Assembly (NCBI GenBank): GCA_036788195.1
Contig: DAIQNX010000001.1
Span: 1-64,000 of the forward strand
From: CALFXN01 sp937957815
GTDB lineage: Bacteria > Synergistota > Synergistia > Synergistales > Aminobacteriaceae
Direction of reading: 5' to 3'
DNA length: 64,000 bases
The notes under the pieces are model-generated. The model was not told where the DNA came from. It worked only from the letters and a program-made list of their open reading frames with translations, and did not search any database. Below, one piece after another: positions 51,469-61,701 of the stretch; the stretch's first letter is position 1, and each line of letters starts with the position of its first letter. The position numbers and the translations under genes are program-made.

Positions 51469-52509
51469 TTATTTGATTACTAAATCATATATTTTTTTAC
51501 AAGAAAGAGTATGATCAACGCATTTTTCAAAATCAATCTCTTTATTTTTATTTTTTTTAAAAATTAACTTAAGGGAGTCCTTTACTTCAACAATATCATC
51601 TTCAGAAACCATCCCCAAGCCTAATTCTGAGAAATATTTTGCATTCTCCACTTGATGCCCTTCGCTTGACTTTTTTAAAGGAAGAATAAGCGCAGGTATT
51701 CGATAAGAAACAAGCTCTGCCAGTGTTGAACCACCAGCCCTTGTCAGTGCGAGATCCAAAATCGAATACAACAAAGAAGGATTCCAAGAGGACTCTACAA
51801 TATGTACATTCTGACAAATATATCCACTTTTCTCTCCAAGGACTACAAACTCCCAACTCTTGAAGAAAGGATCTTGGGAAATATGACTTATGTATTCTAC
51901 CAATTCAGGACTTCCGAGTGAACCACCCAACACGCCTAATACACAAGATCCCGGAGATATTTTAGAGAGACCCAATTTTTCAAGAGCAACTGATCGCTGT
52001 ACATGCTCAAGTTTTCGAAGAGGCATCCCCACACAAATACATTGAGACGAACCATTTGCATTCCAGCTATCAAGAATTTCAACTCCCAAACGTGAAGCTA
52101 ATCTTGATACCTTCCCTCTCTTGACGTTCTGTTCATGCATAAATATTTTTTTCTTTTTAAATTTACCTGCTAATAAAAAAGGCAAAGAAACATAACCACC
52201 AAAAAGCAGTATAACATCGGGATTTTTTTTGTTAATATAATATAAAGCATAAAAGACAGAAAACAAAATTTCTTTCCATCTTAATATTTTTACAAAAAAA
52301 TTCTTAACTCCATAAGGAGACCCGGAAATGGGACATATGGTTGCAGAAATTTTATGCGCATAATATATTTCCTTTTCAATCTTTCTAGACCCGGATATAA
52401 AATCTATATCTATCAATGGATGCTTCGTCTTTAACCATTGACCAAAAGCAATCGCCGGGACTATGTGACCGCCCGTACCACCCGCGACAAGACAAATTTT
52501 ATGTATCAT
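51469..52509 (-). CDS. murG: Lipid II synthase MurG
   Basis: 346 residues. GT-B glycosyltransferase adding GlcNAc to lipid I at the membrane. GGTGGHIVPAIAFG near residue 9, HEQNVKRGKVSRLAS near 125, VLGGSLGSPELVEY near 188, and the donor-site region ALTRAGGSTLAELVSYRIPA near 250. It overlaps ftsW by 11 bp. Confidence 0.95.
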   Translation of the reverse strand: MIHKICLVAGGTGGHIVPAIAFGQWLKTKHPLIDIDFISGSRKIEKEIYYAHKISATICPISGSPYGVKNFFVKILRWKEILFSVFYALYYINKKNPDVILLFGGYVSLPFLLAGKFKKKKIFMHEQNVKRGKVSRLASRLGVEILDSWNANGSSQCICVGMPLRKLEHVQRSVALEKLGLSKISPGSCVLGVLGGSLGSPELVEYISHISQDPFFKSWEFVVLGEKSGYICQNVHIVESSWNPSLLYSILDLALTRAGGSTLAELVSYRIPALILPLKKSSEGHQVENAKYFSELGLGMVSEDDIVEVKDSLKLIFKKNKNKEIDFEKCVDHTLSCKKIYDLVIK

Positions 52510-53611
52510 CTTCTAATCGTGCCGCCTCTTTATTAATTCTCATAAGCAGTCCTACCTTTATCCAAGCAAAAACCATTGCGCTTCCTCCATAGCTCATAAA
52601 TGGTAATGGAACGCCAGTAAGTGGTATTATTCTTGTAACTCCTCCTATATTAATAAAAAAAGACAGTAAAATAGAAATACAAATTCCCCACATCAGTGAA
52701 TTACTGAAAACACTAAAAGTTTTTTTATATAAAAAATATATTCTAAAAGTCCAAATAAAGAATAGAAACACGACTAACAATGTTCCAATTAAACCAAACT
52801 CTTCTCCAATTGTAGCTAATATATAATCAGTATGTGCTGCAGGGAGAAAATTCATTTTTTGTAATCCATTTCCTATTCCAACTCCAAATATTCCCCCATT
52901 TGAAAAAGCAACCAATCCTTGTATAATTTGGAATCCAATAGATAGCGGATCTTTCCAAGGATCAATAAAAGCAAGATATCTTCTTAAACGATATGCTTCT
53001 TGAGAAATTAAAATAACAAATATAGGTAAAATAATCATAGAAAAAGCAATTGGAGCAGCCCAGCCTTTAATTTCTATATGTATTAACATGCAAATAAAAA
53101 AAACCAAAACTACTCCGCTCATATTCGGCTGAAGTATCAATGGAATAGATGAAACAACTAAAATAAAAAGTGTAATATCTATAAACGATTGAAAATTATT
53201 TTTAGAAGTTTTAGATAAAACTTTAGTTAATTCAACAATAACTGCTAAAATTAAAAATTCAATTGGTTGAAAACGAAAAAAATAAATATCAATCCATCTT
53301 CTGGCACCACCAACTTTTACTCCAATTCCTGGAAATAAAGTTAAAATCGTAAGTAAAATTGCAAACAACCAAAAAAAACCACTATATTTTTCAATATATT
53401 TTAATGGAATTACTAAAAAAACCAACATCATAAAAAAACCAATAAATATTGACTGTATTTGCTTTATGCCTCTGGAAAATGGCGCACCTGTATTGTCAAT
53501 GGACCACTGCGACGTAATAGATATTATCATAATAATTCCAATACATGACAAAATAAGCGGTACAAGCCATATAATTGAATTCCAAATGGATCTTCCGCTT
53601 TTATTATTCAT
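52499..53611 (-). CDS. ftsW: Peptidoglycan glycosyltransferase FtsW
   Basis: 370 residues, about ten membrane helices, SEDS family. Marks: KVGGARRWIDIYFFRFQPIEF near residue 95 (split by family convention), LPAAHTDYILATIGEEFGLIG near 265, and GVPLPFMSYGGSAMVFAW near 335. It polymerises lipid II at the septum together with FtsI. Confidence 0.95.
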   Translation of the reverse strand: MNNKSGRSIWNSIIWLVPLILSCIGIIMIISITSQWSIDNTGAPFSRGIKQIQSIFIGFFMMLVFLVIPLKYIEKYSGFFWLFAILLTILTLFPGIGVKVGGARRWIDIYFFRFQPIEFLILAVIVELTKVLSKTSKNNFQSFIDITLFILVVSSIPLILQPNMSGVVLVFFICMLIHIEIKGWAAPIAFSMIILPIFVILISQEAYRLRRYLAFIDPWKDPLSIGFQIIQGLVAFSNGGIFGVGIGNGLQKMNFLPAAHTDYILATIGEEFGLIGTLLVVFLFFIWTFRIYFLYKKTFSVFSNSLMWGICISILLSFFINIGGVTRIIPLTGVPLPFMSYGGSAMVFAWIKVGLLMRINKEAARLEDDT

Positions 53612-53614
53612 AAG

Positions 53615-54952
53615 CTAATTGTATAATTTCGGCAAATCTCCAACAATTTTCTTAAAGTGTTCCCCTCTTTCTTTATAATTACGATACATATCCCAACTTG
53701 TACACGATGGCGAAAGAAGTACTACCATTTCTTTACGAGCTACCTTATATGAAAAGGCAACTGCATCTTCCATATTCTTTGCGTTATATATTTTTTCAAA
53801 TCCTTGTCTTCGAAGTGCCAAAGCAATTTTCTCAGACTCCTCCCCCAGTAAAATTGCCCAGTCGGCATTAGAAATCACCGAAAAAGCCAAAGACGTATAG
53901 TCTTCACCTTTTCCTCTCCCTCCAAGGATTACAATCTTCCTTCCTTGAATAGCTTCCAGAGCTGTCTTTGTTGCAGCAACATTCGTCCCCTTGGAATCAT
54001 CTACATACTTAACACCATTGATAATATCAACCAGTTCGCATCTATGACTCAAAGGAACAAAATCTTTAATGTTAAAATTATTTATTTTTGGAGCCATTGT
54101 CATGGCTGCAACTATAGCCATAGCTACATTTTCCATATTATGTTTACCTAATAAAGGCACGTCTTCATAGTTAAATAATTTAAATTCAGAAGAAAAATTT
54201 AAAAACGCTTCTTTTTCAGACATATATATAGTTTGAAATTTATTTTTTTTATCCCAAGAAAGTTTAATAATATTATCTATTTTTTTACAATACTTCTCAA
54301 AATCCACATTTCTCATGATTGAAAATAAACCATTATCTTTTTTAATTAATATCTTTAACTTAGAATTTATATAGTTTTCTAAAGTACCATGCCAATCAAT
54401 GTGGTCAGGTTCAATATTAGTAATCACTGATAAGTCAGACTTAAATTCATTTGACCAATAGAGCTGAAAACTACTTAATTCTACTGCTAAATATTGAAAT
54501 GTCGATCCAACAAAATCTGCCAAAGATATTCCTATATTTCCTGCAACTGAACAACTGCAACCGTTTTTATTTAAAATATGCGAAATAAGCTTAACAGTAG
54601 TGCTTTTGCCATTACTGCCAGTCACTGCTATAATTTTACTATTTAAAAATGGATATATAAAATCTAATTCACCTATTATTTCTATACCACTTCTCAAAAT
54701 TCTACTTATAATATTACTTTGTGGAGAAACACCTGAACTTAGAAGCAAAGCATCTGCCTGAAAAATTTTATCAGTATTTTCGCCTATTTCATAGCTTGCG
54801 CCATAATTTTTAATTTCATCTAATATTTTTTTATCAATTTCTTTCTTGCTTTCACTAATAAATACATCATAACCAAGCCTTTTTGATAATTTTAAAAGCC
54901 CTAATCCGCTTATTCCTGCTCCAATAATTGCCACCTTTTTAATTTTACTCAT
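53615..54952 (-). CDS. murD: UDP-N-acetylmuramoylalanine-D-glutamate ligase
   Basis: 445 residues. VAIIGAGISGLGLLKL, ATP loop AVTGSNGKSTTVKLISHIL near 110, NIEPDHIDWHGTLENYI near 180, HRCELVDIINGVKYVDDSKG near 300, LSPSCTSWDMYRNYKERGE near 415. ATG 54952 overlaps the mraY stop (ATGA), so I prefer it to ATG 54964. Confidence 0.95.
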   Translation of the reverse strand: MSKIKKVAIIGAGISGLGLLKLSKRLGYDVFISESKKEIDKKILDEIKNYGASYEIGENTDKIFQADALLLSSGVSPQSNIISRILRSGIEIIGELDFIYPFLNSKIIAVTGSNGKSTTVKLISHILNKNGCSCSVAGNIGISLADFVGSTFQYLAVELSSFQLYWSNEFKSDLSVITNIEPDHIDWHGTLENYINSKLKILIKKDNGLFSIMRNVDFEKYCKKIDNIIKLSWDKKNKFQTIYMSEKEAFLNFSSEFKLFNYEDVPLLGKHNMENVAMAIVAAMTMAPKINNFNIKDFVPLSHRCELVDIINGVKYVDDSKGTNVAATKTALEAIQGRKIVILGGRGKGEDYTSLAFSVISNADWAILLGEESEKIALALRRQGFEKIYNAKNMEDAVAFSYKVARKEMVVLLSPSCTSWDMYRNYKERGEHFKKIVGDLPKLYN

Positions 54953-55896
54953 AGAGTATACCATCTCACTAAACTGTCAGATAAAATCATTCCCAATATA
55001 TGTATTATAATAAATCGATAAACTATTTTATTTTCTTTCCATCCTAATAATTGAAAATGATGATGAATTGGACTCATTAAAAAAATTTTTCTTTTAAAGA
55101 TATATATAAAAAACAACTGAATAATAACCGTAGCTAGTTCAATCATATAAAAAAAACCTATAAATATAACGTAAAAGCCATCGCCATTCATAAAAGTTAT
55201 AGTCACCAGAGAAGCTCCTAAAAAATGAGACCCTGCATCACCCATAAAAATTTCGGCTGGATTGCAGTTATACCAAAGGAATCCCAAAATAATACCTATA
55301 TTTATTAAGGAGCAAAATAATAAATCTATCGGTAAATCATTTTTTAATACAATATAACTAATAGAAATAAAATATAGACCACCAGCTAAACCATCTAGAC
55401 CATCCGTAATATTCACGGCGTTTATTATGCCTATAGAAATAATTGAAGAAATTATTATTTCATTTATATATAGAAATTTTATGTTATTAAAAAGTGAAAT
55501 ATAGTTTAAACTAATTCCATAAATAATCCATGGTACAATAATTAAAATTTGTAGAAAAAATTTTGAAAAAGAAGATAAACCTTCGCTTGAATTATTCCTA
55601 TACTTCAAATAGTCATCAAACAATCCAATCATAGTTACAGAAAAAATTAAATAAAGTAAATAAATATTTTTTTTTATCTTTATTTCAAACAAAAAAAAAT
55701 ACATTATCAAAAAAACTACTAAAAAAACAAACCCGCCAATAGAAGGGGTATTCTTTTTAATATCTATGTTAATATTTGGACCATATTTTTTTTGTTGTAA
55801 AATACACTTATTTTTCTTAATTTTTTTAATCCATAAATCAATCAAAAAAATAGTTATAACGACAATAATTAATAATAGCAATAGGTTTTGTATCAT
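54949..55896 (-). CDS. mraY: Phospho-N-acetylmuramoyl-pentapeptide transferase
   Basis: 315 residues with about ten membrane helices. It makes lipid I. TPSIGGFVFLV near residue 50, GLFDDYLKYR near 92, NAVNITDGLDGLAGG near 158, FMGDAGSHFLGASL near 215 and the MSPIHHHFQLLGWKE loop near 272. It is very AT-rich at DNA level (55441-55500 has 7 G/C of 60). It overlaps murF and murD by 4 bp each. Confidence 0.96.
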   Translation of the reverse strand: MIQNLLLLLIIVVITIFLIDLWIKKIKKNKCILQQKKYGPNINIDIKKNTPSIGGFVFLVVFLIMYFFLFEIKIKKNIYLLYLIFSVTMIGLFDDYLKYRNNSSEGLSSFSKFFLQILIIVPWIIYGISLNYISLFNNIKFLYINEIIISSIISIGIINAVNITDGLDGLAGGLYFISISYIVLKNDLPIDLLFCSLINIGIILGFLWYNCNPAEIFMGDAGSHFLGASLVTITFMNGDGFYVIFIGFFYMIELATVIIQLFFIYIFKRKIFLMSPIHHHFQLLGWKENKIVYRFIIIHILGMILSDSLVRWYTL

Positions 55897-57251
55897 AGCT
55901 TATAATCTTCTTTTATTTTATCTATTATAAATTTTAAATTATTGCTATGAGATCCTTTTACTAATATTACCTTTACTTTTTTAATATAAAAATTTAATAA
56001 ATACATACTATCAAAAACATTGTCAAAAATAAAAAGGTTTTCTCTATTAATTTTTATTTTTTTCCAAGCTTCACCTATTAAAAATAAAATATATCTATTT
56101 GAAATATAATCTATTATTTGTTTATGATTTTCAATATATTCATCTCCGAGCTCTTTCATTTCTCCTAAAATTAATAAACATTCACTAATATTTAAATAAT
56201 TTAAAGTTTTTATCGAGGAGATCATAGATTGTGGATTTGCATTATATGAATCATCTATAACAAAAAAACTATTAGTTTTTAATATTTCCCCTCTTCCTTC
56301 CAAGGATTTTATCTTATTTAAATTATTATTAACAAATTTATTATTTAATTTAAATAAATCAGAAATTAGAGATGCAAACGTTATAGGATACACATTTTGA
56401 TCTCCCCATACCTCTACATGATATTCATTTTCATAAAGCTTATTTTTGATATCAAAATTAATAATTAAATTTAAGTTTTTACTTATTATTTCAGTATTTT
56501 TTATTTTATAAAATTTAGAATTTTTTCCAATATCATATTTAGTTATATTAATTTCTTTTGCTTTAGTTTTTGTGTTAATATTATCTTTATTGTAAACTAA
56601 AATTTTAGTTTTTCTTGATATTATTTCAAATTTTGTACTAATAATATTTTCTATTTTTTTAAAATTTTCAATATGGCAAGCCTCAATATTAGTTATTATT
56701 GATATATCTGGCATAAAATAACTAGATATATCAAATATATCATTAACGTGATTTGCACCCATTTCTAATATAATAACGTCTGTATCTGGCTTCATTGTTA
56801 ATATTGTCAATGCGCAGCCTAGCTTAGTATTATAACTTCTATATGGTTTATGAATATTATAAAATTTTGCTAACGATTCATAAATAAATTCTCTAGTAGT
56901 TGTTTTGCCCATACTACCAGTAACAGCTATTTCTATTATGCTATTATTTTCTAAATATTTTTTTGCTGCCTTATATAAATTCTCACGCAAGTCGTCTATC
57001 AAAATATAACATACTTTATCTGTATCAATATATTCTTTTTTCGAAGCAAGTATGAATTTAGCTCCTCTTGATATAGCATCAGAAATATACTCGTGCCCAT
57101 CAGAATTCTCCCCCTGAATTGCAACAAAACCATCACCATTTAAAACATCTCGGCTATCAGTTACAAGTTTAGATGGCATTGGAATATCAAAACCATTAAA
57201 AGTAACATTTAAAAATTTTGCAAAATCAGAAACATTCCAACGCCTGTTCAT
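55893..57251 (-). CDS. murF: UDP-N-acetylmuramoyl-tripeptide-D-alanyl-D-alanine ligase
   Basis: 452 residues. N-terminal substrate domain (VTDSRDVLNGDGFVAIQGEN), ATP loop AVTGSMGKTTTREFI near 110, GANHVNDIFDISSY, NIEACHIENFKKIENI, and FFVIDDSYNANPQSMISSI near 325. Sequence is rich in Asn, Ile and Lys. It overlaps murE by 4 bp. Confidence 0.96.
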   Translation of the reverse strand: MNRRWNVSDFAKFLNVTFNGFDIPMPSKLVTDSRDVLNGDGFVAIQGENSDGHEYISDAISRGAKFILASKKEYIDTDKVCYILIDDLRENLYKAAKKYLENNSIIEIAVTGSMGKTTTREFIYESLAKFYNIHKPYRSYNTKLGCALTILTMKPDTDVIILEMGANHVNDIFDISSYFMPDISIITNIEACHIENFKKIENIISTKFEIISRKTKILVYNKDNINTKTKAKEINITKYDIGKNSKFYKIKNTEIISKNLNLIINFDIKNKLYENEYHVEVWGDQNVYPITFASLISDLFKLNNKFVNNNLNKIKSLEGRGEILKTNSFFVIDDSYNANPQSMISSIKTLNYLNISECLLILGEMKELGDEYIENHKQIIDYISNRYILFLIGEAWKKIKINRENLFIFDNVFDSMYLLNFYIKKVKVILVKGSHSNNLKFIIDKIKEDYKL

Positions 57252-58750
57252 TTTAAAAACACTCCGTTTTTTTTACAAAACAATTTTACTACATCTAAAT
57301 CGTTATAATCAATTGTGGCGTTCGCAAGTTGCATTTTTCTTTCATGCCCTTTTCCTGATATAACAATAATATCCCCTTGCTTTGCAAATTTTAAAGCGAG
57401 CTCTATAGCCTTCTCTCTATTTAATACAATAGAAATATCACATTTCTTATTATTTTTAATTGCACCAAGATATATTTGATATGCAATAGACAGGGGATCT
57501 TCTTTTCTAGGATTATCATTAGTTAATATTATCTTGTCAGCATAATTTGACGAAATCTCACCTAAATATTTTCTATTTTCAGCAAACCTCCCGCCTCCAT
57601 GACCAAATACAGATATTATTCTTTTGCTTGCAAAATATTTTATATTGGATAATAAATTTAAAAGAGCAAAAGGAGTGTGAGCAAAATCTATTATAATATG
57701 AATTCCGGAGTTAGTATAAAAATTCTCAAATCTCCCAGGAACATTTGGAATATTTTTTACAATATCAATTATTTTATCTATATCATTACATTGCGTGGTT
57801 ACTATAGAAATGGCAGCTAAAATATTATAAATGTTAAACTTGCCGGGTAGTGGTAAAAAAAATTTTTTAAATAAACCATTAATTTCTAAATCAAAAAAGG
57901 ATCCAGTATTTTCTAAAATAACATTTTTTGCAAAAAAATTACAATTAACATTTTTTCTATTTAATCCGTATGGAATAGCATTACTATTAAATATTTCATA
58001 CATTTTGCTACCGTAGTTATTATCTATATTGGTTGCAATTTTCCATTCTTTTTTCATATACTTATCAAATAATTTTTTCTTAGCATTAAAATAAGATTCC
58101 ATGGTAATGTGATAATCTAAATGTTCTTCACTAAGATTTGTAAATATTCCAGCATCATATGAAGAACCTTCTATTCTATTCATACATAACCCGTGGGATG
58201 AAACTTCCATAACACATGCTCTACAACGATTTTTATTCATAATGTACAAATAACGCTGTATATCTGACGCTTCTGGCGTAGTTCTGTCAGCTTCAAATTT
58301 ATATCTACCATCATCATACAATATCGTTCCAAGCAATCCAGTTTTTATTCCAATATTATCTAAAATATATTTTAGAAAAAAGGACGTAGTACTCTTTCCA
58401 TTTGTTCCCGTAACTGCATACATTAACAATTTGTCACAGGGATTCTCGTAAATAATGCTCGATGCTATACCTAATAAAGATCTAGGATCTTTAACGAGTA
58501 AATTTGGAATATCGCTAAATTCTTTTTTAGAAATTAATAAAACACATCCCTTATCTATACTTTCACTGATAAATTGATGACCATCATAATTTTCTCCTTC
58601 TATACAAACAAAGACTGATTTATTTCTGACATATTTACTATTAGTAAATATGTCAGAAATAAAAAAATCGTCTTTTACATTCGCGATCCTAACAATTTGT
58701 TCAGGAGCTTTTTCTTTTAGTTTATTCAAAAAAACAGAGAACAAAATCAT
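57248..58750 (-). CDS. murE: UDP-N-acetylmuramoyl-tripeptide synthetase, meso-diaminopimelate type
   Basis: 500 residues. ATP loop AVTGTNGKSTTSFFLKYIL near 115, EVSSHGLCMNRIEG near 187, FTNLSEEHLDYH near 210, and near 400 TNDNPRKEDP: the DNPR form marks enzymes that add meso-diaminopimelate rather than lysine. ATG 58750 overlaps the ftsI stop (ATGA) and has GGAAAGGA upstream; an open frame extends 11 codons further but only into ftsI. Confidence 0.95.
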   Translation of the reverse strand: MILFSVFLNKLKEKAPEQIVRIANVKDDFFISDIFTNSKYVRNKSVFVCIEGENYDGHQFISESIDKGCVLLISKKEFSDIPNLLVKDPRSLLGIASSIIYENPCDKLLMYAVTGTNGKSTTSFFLKYILDNIGIKTGLLGTILYDDGRYKFEADRTTPEASDIQRYLYIMNKNRCRACVMEVSSHGLCMNRIEGSSYDAGIFTNLSEEHLDYHITMESYFNAKKKLFDKYMKKEWKIATNIDNNYGSKMYEIFNSNAIPYGLNRKNVNCNFFAKNVILENTGSFFDLEINGLFKKFFLPLPGKFNIYNILAAISIVTTQCNDIDKIIDIVKNIPNVPGRFENFYTNSGIHIIIDFAHTPFALLNLLSNIKYFASKRIISVFGHGGGRFAENRKYLGEISSNYADKIILTNDNPRKEDPLSIAYQIYLGAIKNNKKCDISIVLNREKAIELALKFAKQGDIIVISGKGHERKMQLANATIDYNDLDVVKLFCKKNGVFLK

Positions 58751-60399
58751 AATATTTTGTCCTTTCCGTAAGTAAATTCCCAAGTTTCTTCCACAATTCT
58801 TCGAAATACTGGAGCTGCAACTTCAGCACCATAGTATTTTCCTTTAGAGGGTTCTCCTATAATGACAATCATTGCATACATTGGAGATTTCCATGGCCAA
58901 AAACCAACAAATGAACTGACCCATTTCCCTTCGAGATATGATCCATGTCCAGCTACTTCAGCTGTTCCGGTTTTTCCAGCCACTTCCACGAGTTGCGAAT
59001 TGGCACTTTTCCCAGTTCCACTTGTTACCACTTCTCTCATTGCATTCGAAATCCACAAAGCATTCTGTCTAGAAAGCACATTTCTGAGAATCCGTTTCTC
59101 TCCTCGATAGACAACCCGCCCTGACGTATCCATGGCCTCATATACAAGATATGGTTGCAACAACACTCCTTCATTCGCAATCGCAGAAATTGCTGTCACA
59201 AGTTGCAATGGTGTTACAGCAAGGCCTTGTCCTATGGCAATGTTCGCCGGAATTACGCCGCGCCACAACTCAGGAGAAGCAATCAATCCCTCTTCCACTC
59301 CATTGAGCTCAAGGCTAAGAGCCTTTCCGAATCCCCATTCACAGAGGCTATTATACATTTCAGAAGGCTTTATGCTCTTCCCAATCTGAGCCATGCCAAC
59401 GTTCGAAGACTTTACTATTACTCCCTTCAAGTCCAGAATTCCATTAGCAGAATGATCTGATATATATCCGTCAGCAATTTTCATTTTTTGCGGACAGAAA
59501 AAAGAGGTGTCTTTTCTTATAATCCCCTTATCTAATGCAATACCACATATAATAGGCTTCAAAGTCGAACCTGGTTCATATGTTCTACCAATTGCATTAT
59601 TAATAAAAAATTTAGTATTAGTAATTTCATATCTATTATTTAAATTATAGTAAGGCCAACTTGCCATCGATCTTATAGCTCCAGTTTTTACTTCTATACA
59701 AACAACAGCCCCCCATTTTGCGTTATTACTTATAGCTTCTTGTTCAAGAATATTTTCTACATAATATTGCATTTTTGAATCTAGGGATAACTTTACACTA
59801 TTTAATTCAGACTTATTCTTAATTTTAGAAAATTCTAAATTATTGCCAGAGAAACTCTTGCCGTAAAATCTTAATCCACTAGGAATATATAAAATATCAT
59901 TCATTATAAATTCAATTCCAGACAAACCGAAGCCTTCGTTGTCACAAAACCCAATAACTTGGTTGAGTAAAAAGTTATTAGGATATAATCTTGCATTTTC
60001 AATACACCAATGCAAACCAGAAATATTTTGAGCCTTTATTTCTTCAGCTTTATTTTCATCTAATTTTCTAAAAAGCCATAAAAATTTATTTTTCTTATTT
60101 TTTAATTTTTTTTCACCTTCACTGGAAAGATATTTTTTTAATTTAATAGTATCCTCGTCATTCCATAAAGAAGGGTCAGCAAAACAACTATATGTAGGAA
60201 TAGACAATGCTAATATTATAGAATTTCTATCTACAATATTCCCGCGACTTGCTGAAAATGGCACTTGTAACCAATATTGCCTCTTAGATTGCGCTATCAC
60301 CCTGCTATCAGGAAAACAATGCAACTCAACAAGTCTATACGAAACTAAGACAAACATAAACACTATAAAAATCCAATTTAGTATTTTATTTTTAAACAT
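58747..60399 (-). CDS. ftsI: Septal transpeptidase FtsI (class B PBP)
   Basis: 550 residues: N-terminal membrane helix, pedestal domain (ASRGNIVDRNSIILALSIPT), then the transpeptidase with the three penicillin-binding motifs: SxxK in YEPGSTLKPI near residue 275, SxN in VKSSNVGMAQIG near 330, KTG in VAGKTGTAEVAG near 480. The DNA changes character within the gene: the C-terminal half (59221-59280: 34 G/C of 60) resembles ordinary genes here, the N-terminal half (60061-60120: 9 of 60) the AT-rich cluster. Confidence 0.95.
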   Translation of the reverse strand: MFKNKILNWIFIVFMFVLVSYRLVELHCFPDSRVIAQSKRQYWLQVPFSASRGNIVDRNSIILALSIPTYSCFADPSLWNDEDTIKLKKYLSSEGEKKLKNKKNKFLWLFRKLDENKAEEIKAQNISGLHWCIENARLYPNNFLLNQVIGFCDNEGFGLSGIEFIMNDILYIPSGLRFYGKSFSGNNLEFSKIKNKSELNSVKLSLDSKMQYYVENILEQEAISNNAKWGAVVCIEVKTGAIRSMASWPYYNLNNRYEITNTKFFINNAIGRTYEPGSTLKPIICGIALDKGIIRKDTSFFCPQKMKIADGYISDHSANGILDLKGVIVKSSNVGMAQIGKSIKPSEMYNSLCEWGFGKALSLELNGVEEGLIASPELWRGVIPANIAIGQGLAVTPLQLVTAISAIANEGVLLQPYLVYEAMDTSGRVVYRGEKRILRNVLSRQNALWISNAMREVVTSGTGKSANSQLVEVAGKTGTAEVAGHGSYLEGKWVSSFVGFWPWKSPMYAMIVIIGEPSKGKYYGAEVAAPVFRRIVEETWEFTYGKDKIL

Positions 60400-60403
60400 A
60401 ATT

Positions 60404-60775
60404 TTATTTTGCGTAAGCCTTTGTTAAAAATATATTCACATGATTTTCTTTATTTATATTATAATTATTAACATATTTCATATTTGTCTCTGCTATATGT
60501 ATTACTTTATATAGCTCTACGCTATTCATTCCAATAATTTCTTTTGATATTTTTAATATTCTATTCGGAGAAACTAGATAAGATAAATACTGTGCATTTT
60601 CTTTTTCTTCCATTTCTATATTTTGAATCTGAAGATTCATTTTATGTAATTTATAATCCAACCTTAAAGTATATATTCTTAGCGCAGACAAAGCCAAGAA
60701 TGATATAATAACCAAGACAGTCAACATTAGGCCAAAATAGAGAGATTTTTTTTCTGATCTAAATAAGATTTCCAT
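60404..60775 (-). CDS. ftsL: FtsL-like cell division protein
   Basis: 123 residues: short basic start, one membrane helix (about 13-34), then a coiled-coil (KLHKMNLQIQNIEMEEKE, about 41-60). FtsL proteins are poorly conserved; topology, size and place between rsmH and ftsI support the call. It lies 49 bp inside the end of rsmH with GAGAGG as its ribosome site. Confidence 0.75.
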   Translation of the reverse strand: MEILFRSEKKSLYFGLMLTVLVIISFLALSALRIYTLRLDYKLHKMNLQIQNIEMEEKENAQYLSYLVSPNRILKISKEIIGMNSVELYKVIHIAETNMKYVNNYNINKENHVNIFLTKAYAK

Positions 60776-61701
60776 TTTAGCCTCTCCCTTTTAGCGTTTG
60801 CTTCTTCCGTTTTAATAAATATTCTCATTTTGGCGCTTCTAGATTTATAATTATTACTTAGCTCTTCGCTACTTGGTGTTATTATTTTTTTCGATAAAAC
60901 ATATCCCAAATTGCGATTTTCAAAATCATTAAATTTTAACTTTACTATTTTATCTTCCATAGACTGATAGCTGACAACAACTATAGCAGCATTTTTATTA
61001 CAAATCTCCAATGCACCTTCTAACCCATCTTCTAACACATTGAGTTCATCATTTATATAAACTCTCAATGCTTGGAATATTTTTCGAGCAGGATGAATTT
61101 TAATTTTTCTTTGTAAAGATTTAGGCACAACATTTCTTATTATATTTACAAGCTCAGTAGTTGTATATATTATTCCATTTTTATTCCTATATCTTTCAAT
61201 TTCTAATGCAATTTTTCTAGAGAACCTATCCTCTCCATATTTATAAAACAAATTCGTTAACTTATCTCTGTCCCAAGTATTGATAATATCATATGCAGTT
61301 ATATTATTGCCTTTTTGATCCATCCGCATATCTAATGGTCCTTCATTTTGAAAGGAAAACCCTCTAGAAGATTTTGTAATTTGCAAAGTAGAAACACCCA
61401 AATCAAATATAACAGCACTTATACTTTTGTAATTTAGCACGCTACTAATATCCCTAATTTTTTTAAAATTTATATGGATTGACATAAACCTATTTTTATA
61501 GATACTTAATCTTTCATTTGCCACTTCAATTGCATCTTGATCTTGATCTAGTCCAATAACATTTGCATGACAAAAACTTTCTAATATTTTTTGAGAATAT
61601 CCACCGTGACCTAATGTTGCATCAACAATGCAATCGGTAAAACTAAAAAATCTCAATATCTCGACTATTTCTTCTATAAGAACTGGCGCATGTTCATTCA
61701 T
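60727..61701 (-). CDS. rsmH: 16S rRNA (cytosine(1402)-N(4))-methyltransferase
   Basis: 324 residues. HAPVLIEEIVEIL at the N-terminus, AdoMet site VDATLGHGGYSQKILE near 30, VIFDLGVSTLQI near 105, GPLDMRMDQ, PARKIFQALRVYINDEL near 205. Its start codon directly abuts the mraZ stop. Confidence 0.96.
   Translation of the reverse strand: MNEHAPVLIEEIVEILRFFSFTDCIVDATLGHGGYSQKILESFCHANVIGLDQDQDAIEVANERLSIYKNRFMSIHINFKKIRDISSVLNYKSISAVIFDLGVSTLQITKSSRGFSFQNEGPLDMRMDQKGNNITAYDIINTWDRDKLTNLFYKYGEDRFSRKIALEIERYRNKNGIIYTTTELVNIIRNVVPKSLQRKIKIHPARKIFQALRVYINDELNVLEDGLEGALEICNKNAAIVVVSYQSMEDKIVKLKFNDFENRNLGYVLSKKIITPSSEELSNNYKSRSAKMRIFIKTEEANAKRERLKWKSYLDQKKNLSILA

Larger units (their letters stand above)
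48480..61700. other. AT-rich tract covering most of the dcw cluster
   Basis: From the middle of ftsQ to rsmH the DNA is markedly poorer in G and C than the left 37 kb (example counts per 60 bases: 7 at 55441, 9 at 60061, 13 at 61141, against 42 at 28561). The tract is patchy: parts of murC and the 3' half of ftsI are nearer normal. Similar patches lie in moaA (about 44285-44800) and cheR. Gene order, frames and catalytic motifs are intact throughout. The limits given are approximate. Confidence 0.8.

Noticed and set aside
48480..61700. Horizontal transfer of the dcw cluster as a block to explain its AT content
   Set aside because: The composition changes inside ftsI and moaA and not at gene borders, and the operon continues in normal order on both sides; kept only as a weaker alternative.
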